NCBI GenBank assembly: GCA_963837265.1
Contig: CAWIMQ010000006.1
Span: 1 to 64,000, forward strand
DNA from: DATBLE01 sp963837265
Lineage (GTDB): Bacteria; Actinomycetota; Thermoleophilia; Gaiellales; Gaiellaceae
Reading direction: 5' to 3'
DNA length: 64,000 nucleotides
Position 1 is the stretch's first letter; each line of letters starts with the position of its first letter. Below are positions 50,173 to 59,223 of the stretch, piece after piece. Position numbers and translations under genes: made by a program. The notes under the pieces were generated by a model. It saw only the letters and a list, made by a program, of their open reading frames with translations. It searched no databases and was not told the origin of the DNA.

Positions 50173-50411
50173 ACACGCCGGCGTCGACGCAGCTCGACCG
50201 GCAAGCGTTCACCGCCCGCTTCTTCCCCCAGCGGCGCCGCCACGACCTCGAAGTACTGAAGGCGTACGCGGCCTACCGGAACGGCTCCCCGGCGACGGAC
50301 TGGCTTCCGTCAGAGGACGGGGAGCCATCCGAAGCAGTGCAGGTCTGGGAGGGGGAAGGAGGCGCAGTCCGGGGCCAGCGTCGACGAGCATCGGCGCGTG
50401 TGCTGGGATGA
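50169..50411 (+). CDS. small hypothetical protein
   Basis: An 80-residue protein of unknown family (LDRQAFTARFFPQRRRHDLEV, LKAYAAYRNG). The ATG overlaps the upstream stop (ATGA) and its own stop overlaps the next ATG, so it sits in a tightly coupled string. Confidence 0.6.
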   Translation: MNTPASTQLDRQAFTARFFPQRRRHDLEVLKAYAAYRNGSPATDWLPSEDGEPSEAVQVWEGEGGAVRGQRRRASARVLG

Positions 50412-51091
50412 AGCGTCTCGCGCTGGGAGCAGCCCTTTCACTCGCCGTCCTCGGTGTTCTCCTCTGGCTTGTCGTCTCGCGGGGCGGCATTCGCGGCGGC
50501 TTTGCCGACAGTGCGCCCCTTGCCGAGTGGCTCGTGGCGCTCGGAACCAGCGGGCTCGCCGTCGCCACCGTCCTGCTCGCACGGGAAGCTCGTAACGAAG
50601 CGGTCGCCGTTCGCGAGGAGGCCGAGTAGGTCAGACGACAGGTCGAGGTCGAGGCCGAGCAACTGGTCGCAACTCAGCGTCCATTGGCCATCCCTGTCAT
50701 GGCTGACAACGACCTCGACGGGATGCCGCACGTCTTGCTCAAGAACGCCGGGGTTGGTCCGGCGATGAACGTACGAGGTTCGCTGTGGTGGGACGGTGGT
50801 GCATCCTCGCTCCATCCGCAGGTCCTTGCGCCAGGCGACACGGTGCAGGCGCGGGTGACTGCCGCCGGAGCCGTCGTCAAGTGGGGCAACGCGGTGGGCT
50901 ACCTTCGGTATCACGACCTGGGCGGAACGGACTGGCAGACACACTTCCGGTTCCGAGCGGACGAGTTCGGAACCTTCCAGGTCGAGATCCTTGTCGCGGG
51001 GCCGACGAGCAAACTGGGCGAGCCCGCCTACAACGCTGAAGACTGGCAGAACCGGCCGCCCCAGGTCACGCTCTGGCAGGCGTCTGTGTGA
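50408..51091 (+). pseudogene. membrane-anchored protein gene interrupted by an in-frame TAG
   Basis: ATG 50408 opens a frame with one membrane helix pair (ALSLAVLGVLLWLVV, LVALGTSGLAVATVLLA) and the start of a coiled coil (REARNEAVAVREEAE). TAG at 50627-50629 stops it, but the same frame continues VRRQVEVEAEQLVATQ and an intact beta-rich domain (HVLLKNAGVGPAMNVRGSLWW, GTFQVEILVAG) to 51091. CAG to TAG (Gln) would restore a 227-residue protein. Read as a nonsense pseudogene; reinitiation at ATG 50699 is possible. Confidence 0.78.
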
Positions 51092-51397
51092 GGCAGGCGA
51101 GGTGTCCGCGAACGGGATGCGGGCGAGTTCGGCCTGCACCCCATCGAGCGTGTGGCCGAATGGGCGGGTCCGCCCCCGCCTGTGCACAAGACCTAGCCGA
51201 CGGAGCCGCGCCGTTCAGCACGCTGATGACCGAAGCCGTCAGCTACGCACTCGCCGGCCGTCAACGCCGACCGGCTACTACAACCTCGACCGCATTCGGG
51301 TGTTCGGCGACTTCAGGCTGGAGGTGATCCGTCTGGGCTGACCGGGACCCCCGCCCTCGGCCTTTGCCGGGCGCGGCCCGGCGGGTAGGATCGGCCG
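51092..51397. other. noncoding region, possible gene remnant
   Basis: About 300 bases. Short frames end in RIRVFGDFRLEVIRLG but have no start, no homology that could be recognised, and several stops. TAGGAT at 51386-51391 is the promoter of the next gene. Confidence 0.4.
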
Positions 51398-51832
51398 GTG
51401 GCGACGGTCGTCGACGAGCTGAAGCGGGTGCCGCTCTTCAACGGTCTGAGCCAGCGGCAGCTGAAGCGACTGGCGCGGGACGTGCGCGAGCGCCGGTTCG
51501 GGCCCGGCAGGGCGATCGTCCGCCAGGGCCAGATGAGCGGCGTGGGCTTCTTCGTCGTCGCCGAGGGGGACGCGTCCGTCACCGTCGACGGACGGGTGGT
51601 GGCCCGGCTCGGGCCGGGCGACCACTTCGGCGAGCTCGCCCTGATCGCGGAGCGGGTGCGCCTGTCCACCGTCACCGCCGAGACGCCTGTCCGCTGCCTG
51701 GTGATGGCGTCCTGGGACTTCCGGAGATTCGTGAAGGCCAATCCGGACGTCTCGTGGAAGCTGCTCCAGTACCTCGTCAACGTGCTCAGCGTCGAGCTCG
51801 ACCGGGCCAGCGCCGGGACGCCTCTCCGCTGA
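51398..51832 (+). CDS. cyclic nucleotide-binding domain protein
   Basis: A 144-residue single CNBD/CAP_ED domain. The phosphate-binding cassette GDHFGELALIAERVRLSTVTA is well formed and no DNA-binding helix-turn-helix follows. It may act as a stand-alone cAMP/cGMP sensor through protein contacts. GTG is six bases after TAGGAT, so the mRNA is predicted leaderless. Confidence 0.9.
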   Translation: MATVVDELKRVPLFNGLSQRQLKRLARDVRERRFGPGRAIVRQGQMSGVGFFVVAEGDASVTVDGRVVARLGPGDHFGELALIAERVRLSTVTAETPVRCLVMASWDFRRFVKANPDVSWKLLQYLVNVLSVELDRASAGTPLR

Positions 51833-51855
51833 GCGCCATCGGCGATGATGCTCCA

Positions 51856-52722
51856 GTGCAGGTCGGCGTCGTCTTCCCCCAGACCGAGATCGGAGCCGAC
51901 CCTGGCGCGGTCCGCGCCTTCGCGCAGGCGGCGGAGGAGCTCGGCTACTCGCATCTGCTCGCGTACGACCACGTGCTCGGAGCGGATGTCTCCGGCAGGC
52001 CGGACTGGCCGGGCCCGTACACGAGCGAGCACCAGTTCCACGAGATCTTCGTCCTCTTCGGCTATCTCGCCGCGACCGCTCCCGGCCTCGAGCTGGTCGC
52101 CGGCGTCCTCGTCCTCCCCCAGCGCCAGACGGCGCTGGTCGCCAAGCAGGCAGCCGAGATCGACATCGTCACCGGCGGGCGCTTTCGGCTGGGAGTCGGG
52201 CTCGGCTGGAACGCGGTCGAGTTCGAGGGGCTCGGCGAGGACTTCCACAACCGCGGCCGCCGGGCAGAGGAGCAGATCGAAGTGCTCCGGAGGCTGTGGA
52301 CCGAGCCCGTGGTCGACTTCGAGGGCCGCTGGCACCGGATCCCGCGCGCCGGAATCAACCCGCCTCCGGTCCAGCGCCCGATCCCGGTCTGGATCGGCGG
52401 CTCGGCCGAGCCGGCGATCAGGCGCGCCGCCCGCATCGCCGACGGCTACTTCCCCCAGCGGCCCCTGGAGGGCGGGTGGGAGGCGACGCTGGAGCGGTTC
52501 CGCGGCTGGGTCGAGGAGGCGGGCCGCGATCCGGCGACGATCGGGATCGAGTGGCGGACGGGGATTGCCGAGGGAACGCCCGACGACTGGCGCCGCGACG
52601 CCGAGGAGTGGCGCAGCCGGGGCGCGACCCACCTGACGGTGACGACGATGCGCGGCGGGCTCTCGACGCCCGACGGGCACATCGAGCGCATCCGCGAGGC
52701 GGCGGCAGCACTGCTTCGCTGA
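51856..52722 (+). CDS. LLM class F420-dependent oxidoreductase
   Basis: A 288-residue bacterial-luciferase-like monooxygenase or F420-dependent reductase (QVGVVFPQTEIGADPGAV, LELVAGVLVLPQRQTALVAK, GRFRLGVGLGWNAVEFEGLG, IPVWIGGSAEPAIRRAARI). Single-domain actinobacterial members of this type typically use F420. GATGAT ends six bases before the GTG. Substrate unknown. Confidence 0.88.
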   Translation: MQVGVVFPQTEIGADPGAVRAFAQAAEELGYSHLLAYDHVLGADVSGRPDWPGPYTSEHQFHEIFVLFGYLAATAPGLELVAGVLVLPQRQTALVAKQAAEIDIVTGGRFRLGVGLGWNAVEFEGLGEDFHNRGRRAEEQIEVLRRLWTEPVVDFEGRWHRIPRAGINPPPVQRPIPVWIGGSAEPAIRRAARIADGYFPQRPLEGGWEATLERFRGWVEEAGRDPATIGIEWRTGIAEGTPDDWRRDAEEWRSRGATHLTVTTMRGGLSTPDGHIERIREAAAALLR

Positions 52723-52885
52723 GCCGCCGGCGCCGGTTCCTCACGTCACTTCCGATCGGTGGGGGCAATCTCTCCGCGAGAGCGCTCGACCCGGTGCCTG
52801 CGCGGCCGCGAGCGACATGGGGCGCGGGCGAGTGCCGACGCGAAGGCGTGCGGCCGATGCGAGCGAGGCGAGCGAGCGAGGGGGC

Positions 52886-53392
52886 TCACGGGGGAAACCC
52901 GGTTTCCCCCGTGCCGGGCCAGGCGGCGGCGATCCCGGCGCGCGTCTCGGCGAGGTGCTCGGGCAGGACCGTCACGTCCGCGAGCACCGGCATGAAGTTC
53001 GTGTCGCCGGCCCAGCGCGGGACGACGTGCAGGTGGACGTGATCGACGATGCCCGCGCCGGCCGGCCGGCCGAGGTTCCAGCCGAGGTTGTAGCCGTCGG
53101 GCGCATAGGTCGCGGCCAGTGCGGCCAGCGCCTGCCGGGCCAGGCGGTGCACCTCGACCGCCTCCTCGTCCGACAGGCCGCCGAAGTCTCCGAGATGCCG
53201 GTACGGCGCGACCATCAGGTGGCCGGACGAGTACGGGAACCTGTTCAGGAGCACGAACGCCTGCGCGCCGCGACGGACGACGAGCGTCTCCTCGTCGGCC
53301 CCGGCAGCGGCGACGCAGAAGACGCAGCCCTCCAGCTCGTCGGCCTGCCGGATGTACTCGAGGCGCCACGGCGCCCACAGCTGCTTTGCCAT
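52886..53392 (-). CDS. HIT family nucleotide-binding hydrolase
   Basis: A 168-residue HIT protein with the catalytic DHVHLHVVPRW motif. The N-terminal LWAPWRLEYI and CVFC resemble the Ap4A phosphorylase/Fhit-like actinobacterial group. It probably hydrolyses Ap4A or AMP conjugates. ATG 53392 gives the family start; a TAGAAG box lies eight bases upstream. Confidence 0.9.
   Translation of the reverse strand: MAKQLWAPWRLEYIRQADELEGCVFCVAAAGADEETLVVRRGAQAFVLLNRFPYSSGHLMVAPYRHLGDFGGLSDEEAVEVHRLARQALAALAATYAPDGYNLGWNLGRPAGAGIVDHVHLHVVPRWAGDTNFMPVLADVTVLPEHLAETRAGIAAAWPGTGETGFPP
52887..52913 (-). terminator. hairpin overlapping the end of the HIT gene
   Basis: CACGGGGGAAA and TTTCCCCCGTG pair (11 bases) around CCCGG. 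The hairpin lies within the last nine codons of the HIT gene, so it would form as transcription ends. Bases 52723-52885 hold no gene. Confidence 0.55.
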
Positions 53393-53510
53393 CGAACCGG
53401 CTTCTACCAGACACCGTTCGTCGCCGCGCCCGACCTGCGCGGGCGCGGCCACGCTCGGCCGGCCGTCGGCAGGCGACGCGAGCGCAGCGAGCGAGCGGAG
53501 GAGAGGGCCC

Positions 53511-53535
53511 GCGGGAGAACCAGGGGCTCTCCCGC
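53511..53535 (-). terminator. terminator hairpin after the second corA
   Basis: GCGGGAGA and TCTCCCGC pair around a nine-base loop, immediately after the reverse-strand corA stop. Confidence 0.6.
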
Positions 53536-53539
53536 GCTT

Positions 53540-54523
53540 TCAGAGCCAGCGCTTGTAGCGGAAGAAGCCGAGGAGGCCGCCGAGCACGGCGACCATCCCG
53601 CCGACGATCGCCCACCACGCGTGGGCGGTGTCGAACCCGGGGAACCTGACGTTCATGCCGAAGATGCCGGTGATCAGGGTCAGGGGGAGGAGGACGACCG
53701 AGAAGACCGTCAGCACCCGCAAGATGTCGTTCTGGCGGTGCGAGATCACCGATTCGTTCGTCTGCTCGAGCGCGTCGACCACCTCTTTGTAGTTGTCGAG
53801 CAGGTCCCAGATCCGCTCGGCGGCATCGACGATGTCGTCGAAGTAGAGCTCGAGGTCCTGCGGCAGGAACCGCTGGACGCGCCCCTCGAGCACGCGCAGG
53901 GTCGAGCGCTCGGGCTTGATGATCTTGCGGTACGAGATGATCTCCTGCTTGACGTTGGAGAGGTCCCGCACGACCTCCTCGGCCCGGCCCTCGAACATGT
54001 CGTCCTCGACGGTGTCGAGCTTGTGCCCGATCTTGTCGAGGATCGGGAAGCAGTAGTCGAAGAGATCGTCGAGGACGTGGTAGAGCAGGTAGCCGGAGCC
54101 CTTGGAGAAGAGCCTGTCACGGAGCTCCTCGTCGTCCTGGCAGCGGGCGAACAGCCGCGTGACGGGCAGGAGCTCGACGGCCGGCAAGGTGATCAGGAAG
54201 CTCGGCCCGAGGAACAGGTCGAGCTCGGCGGCGTTGAGCCGCTGGATCGCCTTGTCGTAGGCGGGGAAGTGGAGGACGGCGAAGATGTACTCGGGGTACT
54301 CGTCGACCTTCGGCCGCTGGCGCTTGGAGAGGACGTCCTCGAGGTCGAGGGGATGCCAGCCGAAGCGCGCGGCCAGGCCGGCCGCCTCGGCGGCGGTCGG
54401 CGCGTCGAGGTGCGCCCAGGTCAGTCCACCGTGGCTGAGCTCGAGGAGCCGGGGCTCAAGCGGCCCGACGACCTCGGCCGCGGCATGCGAACGCTGCCGC
54501 TTGATGCGGGGCAGGCTCGGCAC
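53540..54523 (-). CDS. corA: magnesium/cobalt transporter CorA family protein (GMN)
   Basis: A 327-residue CorA with N-terminal cytosolic domain (LTWAHLDAPTAAEA, YIFAVLHFPAYDKA), stalk helices and two C-terminal membrane helices; the selectivity loop is GIFGMNVRFPG, the canonical GMN. It likely imports Mg2+. The contrast with the GQN paralogue at 48 kb suggests different ion roles. GTG start; no leaderless box was found here. Confidence 0.93.
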   Translation of the reverse strand: MPSLPRIKRQRSHAAAEVVGPLEPRLLELSHGGLTWAHLDAPTAAEAAGLAARFGWHPLDLEDVLSKRQRPKVDEYPEYIFAVLHFPAYDKAIQRLNAAELDLFLGPSFLITLPAVELLPVTRLFARCQDDEELRDRLFSKGSGYLLYHVLDDLFDYCFPILDKIGHKLDTVEDDMFEGRAEEVVRDLSNVKQEIISYRKIIKPERSTLRVLEGRVQRFLPQDLELYFDDIVDAAERIWDLLDNYKEVVDALEQTNESVISHRQNDILRVLTVFSVVLLPLTLITGIFGMNVRFPGFDTAHAWWAIVGGMVAVLGGLLGFFRYKRWL

Positions 54524-54656
54524 GGGTACTGAGGGGGTCGTCGCTCACGAGCATGACGCTCGGAATTCTACCCGGTGGCTGCGGAGAGCACCTCCCACCG
54601 CGCGGGCGAGCGGCGCGCGCCGGCGCCCATCCGGGGCGGGATGAGACAGTACCGGC

Positions 54657-55712
54657 GTGTGCCTGCGCGACGAGTTCCTCCTCGACCAGAGCATGGTGTT
54701 CCTCAACCACGGCTCGTTCGGCGCTTGCCCGCGGCCGGTGCTCGAGGAATACCAGCGGTGGCAGCTCGAACTCGAGCGGCGGCCGGTGGAGTTCCTGGCC
54801 CGCCGCCGGCGCGGGCTGCTCGACGAGGCGAGGGCGGCGCTGGCGGTGTACGTCGGGGCGCGGGCCGAGGACCTCGTCTTCGTCCCGAACGCGACCACGG
54901 CGATGAACACCGTCGCGCGCTCGCTCAGCCTCGAGCCCGGCGACGAGGTGCTGACGACGGAGCACGAGTACGGCGCGATCGTGCTCGCGTGGGAGGCGAC
55001 CGGCGCGCGCGTCGTGCAGGCGCCGCTCGAGTCGCTGTGGGAGCACGCGACCGGACGGACGAAGGTGCTGTCGCTGAGCCACGTCACCTCGCCGACCGCG
55101 CTCGTCGTGCCGGTCGAGGAGCACTGCCGCCGCGCCCGCGGGCTCGGGATCGTGTCGGTGGTGGACGGCGCCCACGGCCCGGGGCAGGTCCCCGTCGACG
55201 TGGCGGCGATGGGCGCCGACCTCTACGCGGGCAACTGCCACAAGTGGCTGTGCGCGCCCAAGGGCTCCGGCTTCCTCTGGGCGCGCGAGGAGCTGCAGGG
55301 GCGGATCGACCCGCTCGTCGTCAGCTGGGACTGGCCCGAGCGCGAGTTCACGACGCGGCACTTCCGGCAGGGGACGCGAGACCCGGCCGCGTGGCTCGCC
55401 GTTCCGGCCGCGATCGAGTTCCAGCGGGGGTGGGACTGGGACAAGGTGCGCGCGCGGTGTCACGCGCTCGCCGATGAGTTCGTCGAGACGTCGGGGCTGG
55501 ACCCCGTCGGCGGCCCGTTCGCGCAGATGGTCTCGGTGGAGCTGCCGCCGTGCGACCCGGAGGAACTGCAGCGCCGCCTGCGGGGGGAGCACGCGATCGA
55601 GGTGCCCTGCCTCCAGTGGAACGGCCGGCCGCTCCTGCGCCTCTCCGTACAGGGCTACAACACCGAGGAGGACCTGGGCCGGCTCGTGGACGCGCTCGGC
55701 GCCCTGCTCTGA
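54657..55712 (+). CDS. class V aminotransferase-fold PLP enzyme
   Basis: A 351-residue PLP-dependent protein of the isopenicillin-N epimerase/cysteine desulfurase superfamily. Visible are VFLNHGSFGACPRPV, FVPNATTAMNTVARSL, VSVVDGAHGPGQVPV and the PLP lysine in AGNCHKWLCAPKGSGFLW. The product may be an epimerase, desulfurase or lyase; motifs do not decide. The GTG lies six bases after GACAGT. Confidence 0.9.
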   Translation: MCLRDEFLLDQSMVFLNHGSFGACPRPVLEEYQRWQLELERRPVEFLARRRRGLLDEARAALAVYVGARAEDLVFVPNATTAMNTVARSLSLEPGDEVLTTEHEYGAIVLAWEATGARVVQAPLESLWEHATGRTKVLSLSHVTSPTALVVPVEEHCRRARGLGIVSVVDGAHGPGQVPVDVAAMGADLYAGNCHKWLCAPKGSGFLWAREELQGRIDPLVVSWDWPEREFTTRHFRQGTRDPAAWLAVPAAIEFQRGWDWDKVRARCHALADEFVETSGLDPVGGPFAQMVSVELPPCDPEELQRRLRGEHAIEVPCLQWNGRPLLRLSVQGYNTEEDLGRLVDALGALL

Positions 55713-55891
55713 GGAACGGCGGCGGGGCCGCAGACGGCCTCGCCGCGTGGTCGGGGAGCGCGACCGGGCCGGCTCAGCCCGGCGCGGCCGTAGTGCTCAC
55801 CGACCCGGCGCGCTGCGCCGAGCTGAGGTCCCGGGACCGGGAGAGGCTCCCCCGGCGACGGGCGGCGGAAGGGACGGGTGCGCTGCGCCTC

Positions 55892-56899
55892 TCACCGGCT
55901 GTACGTCTTCGCGAATTCGACGAGCTCGTCCACGTAGGCGAACGCGAGGCCGGTGACGGTGTCGGCGGCGCCGTAGTAGATCGCCAGCCGCCCGGTCGCC
56001 GCGTCGCAGAGCATCGCCGTCGGGAACACGACGTTCGGGACGTCGCCCAGGCACTCGTAGAGGGTCTGCGGGGAGAACAGGTACGGCCTCGCACGCGCGA
56101 CGACCTTCCAGGGCTCGTCCAGGTCGAGCAGGGCGACGCCGGCGCTGTACACGAAGCCGTTGCAGGACTCCAGGACGCCGTGGTAGACGAGCAGCCACCC
56201 TTCCGGGGTCTCGATCGGCACGGGGCCGCCGCCGACCTGCGTCGCCTGCCACGAGTTCGGGACCGGCCCCATCACGTGGCGGTGCCTGCCCCAGAAGGAC
56301 AGGTCGGGGCTCTCGCTGTAGAAGATGTCGCCGAACGGCGTGTGGCCGTTGTCGGAGGGGCGGGAGAGCATGGCGAAGCGCCCGCCGATCCTCCGCGGGA
56401 ACAGCACGCCGTTGCGGTTGAACGGCAGGAACGCGTTCTCGAGCTGGTGGAACGTCTCGAAGTCGTCCGTCCACGCGACCCCGATCGTCGGCCCGTGGTA
56501 GCCGTTGCACCAGGTGACGTAGAACCGGCCCTCGATCCGGACGACGCGCGGATCGTAGCCGTAGACGAAGGCGCCGACCTCCGGGTCGTCGCACTCGAAC
56601 CGGATCGGGTCGGGTGCGATCTCCCAGGCGATCCCGTCCCGGCTGAAGCCGCGGTGCACCTGCATCTGCCGCGTCCTGTCGTCGCAGCGGAAGACGCCCG
56701 CGAACCCGTCACCGAAGGGAACGACGGCGCTGTTGAAGATGCTGTTCGACGTCGGGAGGAGGTCCCGCGGGATCACCGGGTTCCCCGAGTAGCGCCAGAC
56801 GGGGCCCGGGTCGCCGGCCGGGCGCTCCTCCCAGGGCAGCTCCGGGAGGTCGGCGGCGCCGATCGGCTCGACCTTCGTGTGCGGGTGGACGGACGTCAT
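55892..56899 (-). CDS. GH130 family glycoside phosphorylase/hydrolase
   Basis: A 335-residue GH130-type enzyme (VWRYSGNPVIPRDLLP, FNSAVVPFGDGFAGVFRCDD, GYDPRVVRIEGRFYVTWCNG, GGGPVPIETPEGWLLVYHG, PTAMLCDAATGRLAIYYG). It is closer to mannosyl-glucose/mannoside phosphorylase types than the copy at 38.4 kb. AAGGAGAGGCCGC precedes the ATG, which overlaps the preceding stop (ATGA). Probably acts on an oligosaccharide or a storage or cell-wall mannoside. Confidence 0.9.
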   Translation of the reverse strand: MTSVHPHTKVEPIGAADLPELPWEERPAGDPGPVWRYSGNPVIPRDLLPTSNSIFNSAVVPFGDGFAGVFRCDDRTRQMQVHRGFSRDGIAWEIAPDPIRFECDDPEVGAFVYGYDPRVVRIEGRFYVTWCNGYHGPTIGVAWTDDFETFHQLENAFLPFNRNGVLFPRRIGGRFAMLSRPSDNGHTPFGDIFYSESPDLSFWGRHRHVMGPVPNSWQATQVGGGPVPIETPEGWLLVYHGVLESCNGFVYSAGVALLDLDEPWKVVARARPYLFSPQTLYECLGDVPNVVFPTAMLCDAATGRLAIYYGAADTVTGLAFAYVDELVEFAKTYSR

Positions 56900-57262
56900 G
56901 CGGCCTCTCCTTTCGCCGCTTCGGCGCCGGTTTCGGCGGCGGAGCGGCGCACGAGGTGGTCGGGCTCGAACTCGACGAGCTCGGACTCGGTGGCATCGGC
57001 CTCGATCGCCGCGGCCGTGCGTGCGTAGACCGCCTTCAGGCGCTCGGCCGCGGCCTCGGCGGGGGTGGCATGGATCTCCGCCTCGACCTCCGCCCACTTG
57101 CGGTGGGCCTGTGCCCGACCGGCGTGCTCGTGTCGGGCACCGAGGAAGCGCGCGGAACACGCTGTCGACGGCGCGCCGCTCGAGGCCGAGCTCGCGCAGG
57201 TCGGTGCGTGAGAGCAGCGCGTCCGGGTTGCGCAGCCGCTCCGTTGCGGGCGGCGTGCTCAT
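56896..57262 (-). pseudogene. small operon protein interrupted by a frameshift
   Basis: A protein of about 121 residues if one base is ignored. The first frame gives RNPDALLSRTDLRELGLERR and the second RKWAEVEAEIHATPAEAAAE and ESELVEFEPDHLVRRSAAE. The break lies at 57141-57155, at the same 15 bases (CCGCGCGCTTCCTCG on the coding strand) where the hydrolase at 34.9 kb is broken. The N-terminal part resembles a small helix-turn-helix or excisionase-like domain. Both ends are ATGA-coupled to neighbours. Confidence 0.65.
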
Positions 57263-57747
57263 CCGGCGGCGACCTTCCGCGTTTTGTCGTCTAACGCGGT
57301 ATCGGGTCTCTTATAGATAGGGGCATCCGACATTCCGGGAAAGGTCGCATCGCGGTAGCTGTCGGCGACCCAGGGCTCGATCCGCCAGCGGTCGGCTTTC
57401 CCTTCGCCCTGCGGCTCGCGCACGCTGAGGCCGTGCGCGGTCAGGTCTTCGAGCATCCGCCGGGCGGTCTGCGTCGGCAGGCCGAGCGCGGCGCCGGCCG
57501 CGGTTGTTGTCGCCGAGTCACGGGCGAGGAGGAGCTCGAGCGCGCGCAGCCGCGCGGCCGACATCGAGTCGAGCCCGGTCTTGACTGTCACCCGCCACGC
57601 TTCCTCGTCGCCGGCGCCGATCAGGCGTAGGCCGGTGAACAGCCGGGCGAGCGCGCCAACGATCCGGCCGGGCGCCTCGCTGTCCGGGAGGAAGCTCGCG
57701 GCCGAGCTCGGCGTCAAGCTTGGGAACGGCGCAGCGGGTGGCGACAC
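57259..57747 (-). CDS. winged-helix-like protein heading the GH130 operon
   Basis: A 162-residue protein. Residues about 60-125 (SMSAARLRALELLLARDSATT, TQTARRMLEDLTAHGL) read as a winged helix, and ADRWRIEPWVADSYRDATFP follows. GTG 57747 is the best start, but a longer upstream frame reaches the IS21 border, so the N-terminus may have been cut by the IS. It may be a regulator, but it also resembles C-terminal segments of replication or ATPase proteins. Stop overlaps the next ATG. Confidence 0.55.
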   Translation of the reverse strand: MSPPAAPFPSLTPSSAASFLPDSEAPGRIVGALARLFTGLRLIGAGDEEAWRVTVKTGLDSMSAARLRALELLLARDSATTTAAGAALGLPTQTARRMLEDLTAHGLSVREPQGEGKADRWRIEPWVADSYRDATFPGMSDAPIYKRPDTALDDKTRKVAAG

Positions 57748-57937
57748 CGGGCGGGCGGATTCCGCGGCGGCTGGAGCGGGCGCTCGCGTCAGACTCCTCA
57801 GGTGTGCTCATGGGAATTCCCCAGGTCCGGGCTTCTGGTTTCGCCGCCCTGCTTCGTAGCTGAGCCGTAGGCGAAGCGGAGAAGCGGGGCGGCGGTCGCC
57901 GTCCGGGGCCCTTTGCAGCGTCGCGTTCGACGTCGAC

Positions 57938-59162
57938 GTGGAGGAGGGCCGGGGCTTGTTGTCGCGGGAGGATGTGGTGGAGATCGTGGCGTTGCGCAGG
58001 CGGGGCTGGTCGGTGAGCGCGATCGCGCGCCATACCGGTCGTGATCGCAAGACGATTCGGGCCTGGCTCGGAGGGTGAGCGGCGGCGGCGGCCGCGAGCG
58101 CCGAGCGTGCTCGAGCCCTACCGCGCTATCTCGAGCGGCGCCTCGGCGACGATCGCACCTGGAGCGACGGTGTTGCTGCGCGAGCTGCGCCTGCTCGGCT
58201 TCGAGCGTTCCTACCAGACGTTGACGCGGGAGCTGCGCCGGCTTGGCTGCGCCCGGCCTGCCCGGTTTGCAAGCGCGGCGGCCACCAGCTCACGATCGAG
58301 CTTCAGCATGAGCCGGGCGAGGAGCTGCAGCTCGACTGGCTCGAGCTGCGCTGAGACGCCGTGGGGCGAGCCGGCGTACGTGCTCGTCGGGGCGCTCTCG
58401 CACTCGGGCCGAATCCGTGCGGTGATCGGCGAGGGGATGGACTTCGCGCGGCTCGTGGGCGCACTCGATGGGGTGCTGCGCCGGCTCGGCGGCACGACGC
58501 GCTGCTGGCGGACGGATCGGATGGCGACGATCGTCGAGCCGGGCAGCGGCAGGCTGCGCGCGGAGGCGGCCGAGCTGGCCAAGCACTACGGCGTCACTGT
58601 GAGCGTCTGCCCGCGCTACCGGCCGCAGCGCAAGGGGGTGGTCGAGGCGGCGATCCGCTACCTGCGGCCGCTCCTGGTGGCGCACCGCCGGCGCCGCCGA
58701 TGCCGGCGGAGGCGCAGGCGCTCGCTCGACCGCTGGTGCTCGAGGTCGCCGACCGGCGCCGCCGCGGCGCTCACCGTCGCCGAGAAGCGGCGGCGGAGCC
58801 GCTGCTGCCGCTACCGGCGACGCCGTACCGGCCGAGCTGTGCGTCGAGCGGGTCGTCGGCGCGAGCGCCCTGGTCGCGTTCGAGGGCAACCGCTACAGCG
58901 TCCCGCCGGCCCTGGCCGGCCAGACGGTGACGGTCCGCGTCCGGGTCGGCGAGCCGGCCGCTGCAGCTCGTCTCCGCCGCCGGTGTCCTGGTCGCGACCC
59001 ATCGCCGAGCTGCCCGCCGGCGCCGGCCAGCTCGTGCGTCTCCCCGTACACCAGGCCGCGTTGGAGCGGGCGGTGCTCGCCGCCTTCACGACCCAGCCGC
59101 GCTGCGCGCGCAAGCCGAACCGGCCACCGAGCGCCGAGGCGCTCGCCGCTCGCCGGCGCTAG
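57938..59162 (+). pseudogene. istA: istA transposase, multiply frameshifted
   Basis: Fragments in different frames assemble an IstA: EDVVEIVALRRRGWSVSAI and TGRDRKTIRAWL (HTH), then LLRELRLLGFERSYQTLTRE, CPVCKRGGHQLTIELQHEP, EPAYVLVGALSHSGRIRAVI, KHYGVTVSVCPRYRPQRKGV and VALVAFEGNRYSVPP-like SALVAFEGNRYSVPPALAG. Stops or shifts occur near 58078, 58267, 58353 and after 58680. Not functional as read. Confidence 0.82.
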
Positions 59163-59223
59163 ACGCGCGGTCGAGGTCGAGATCCCCTCGCTCGCCGACT
59201 ACGCCGCCCTGGCCGCCGCCTCG

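Noticed and set aside
50627..50629. TAG as a recoded codon (pyrrolysine or readthrough)
   Set aside because: No pyl genes or readthrough context is visible, and TAG is used as a normal stop elsewhere in the window. A nonsense mutation is simpler.
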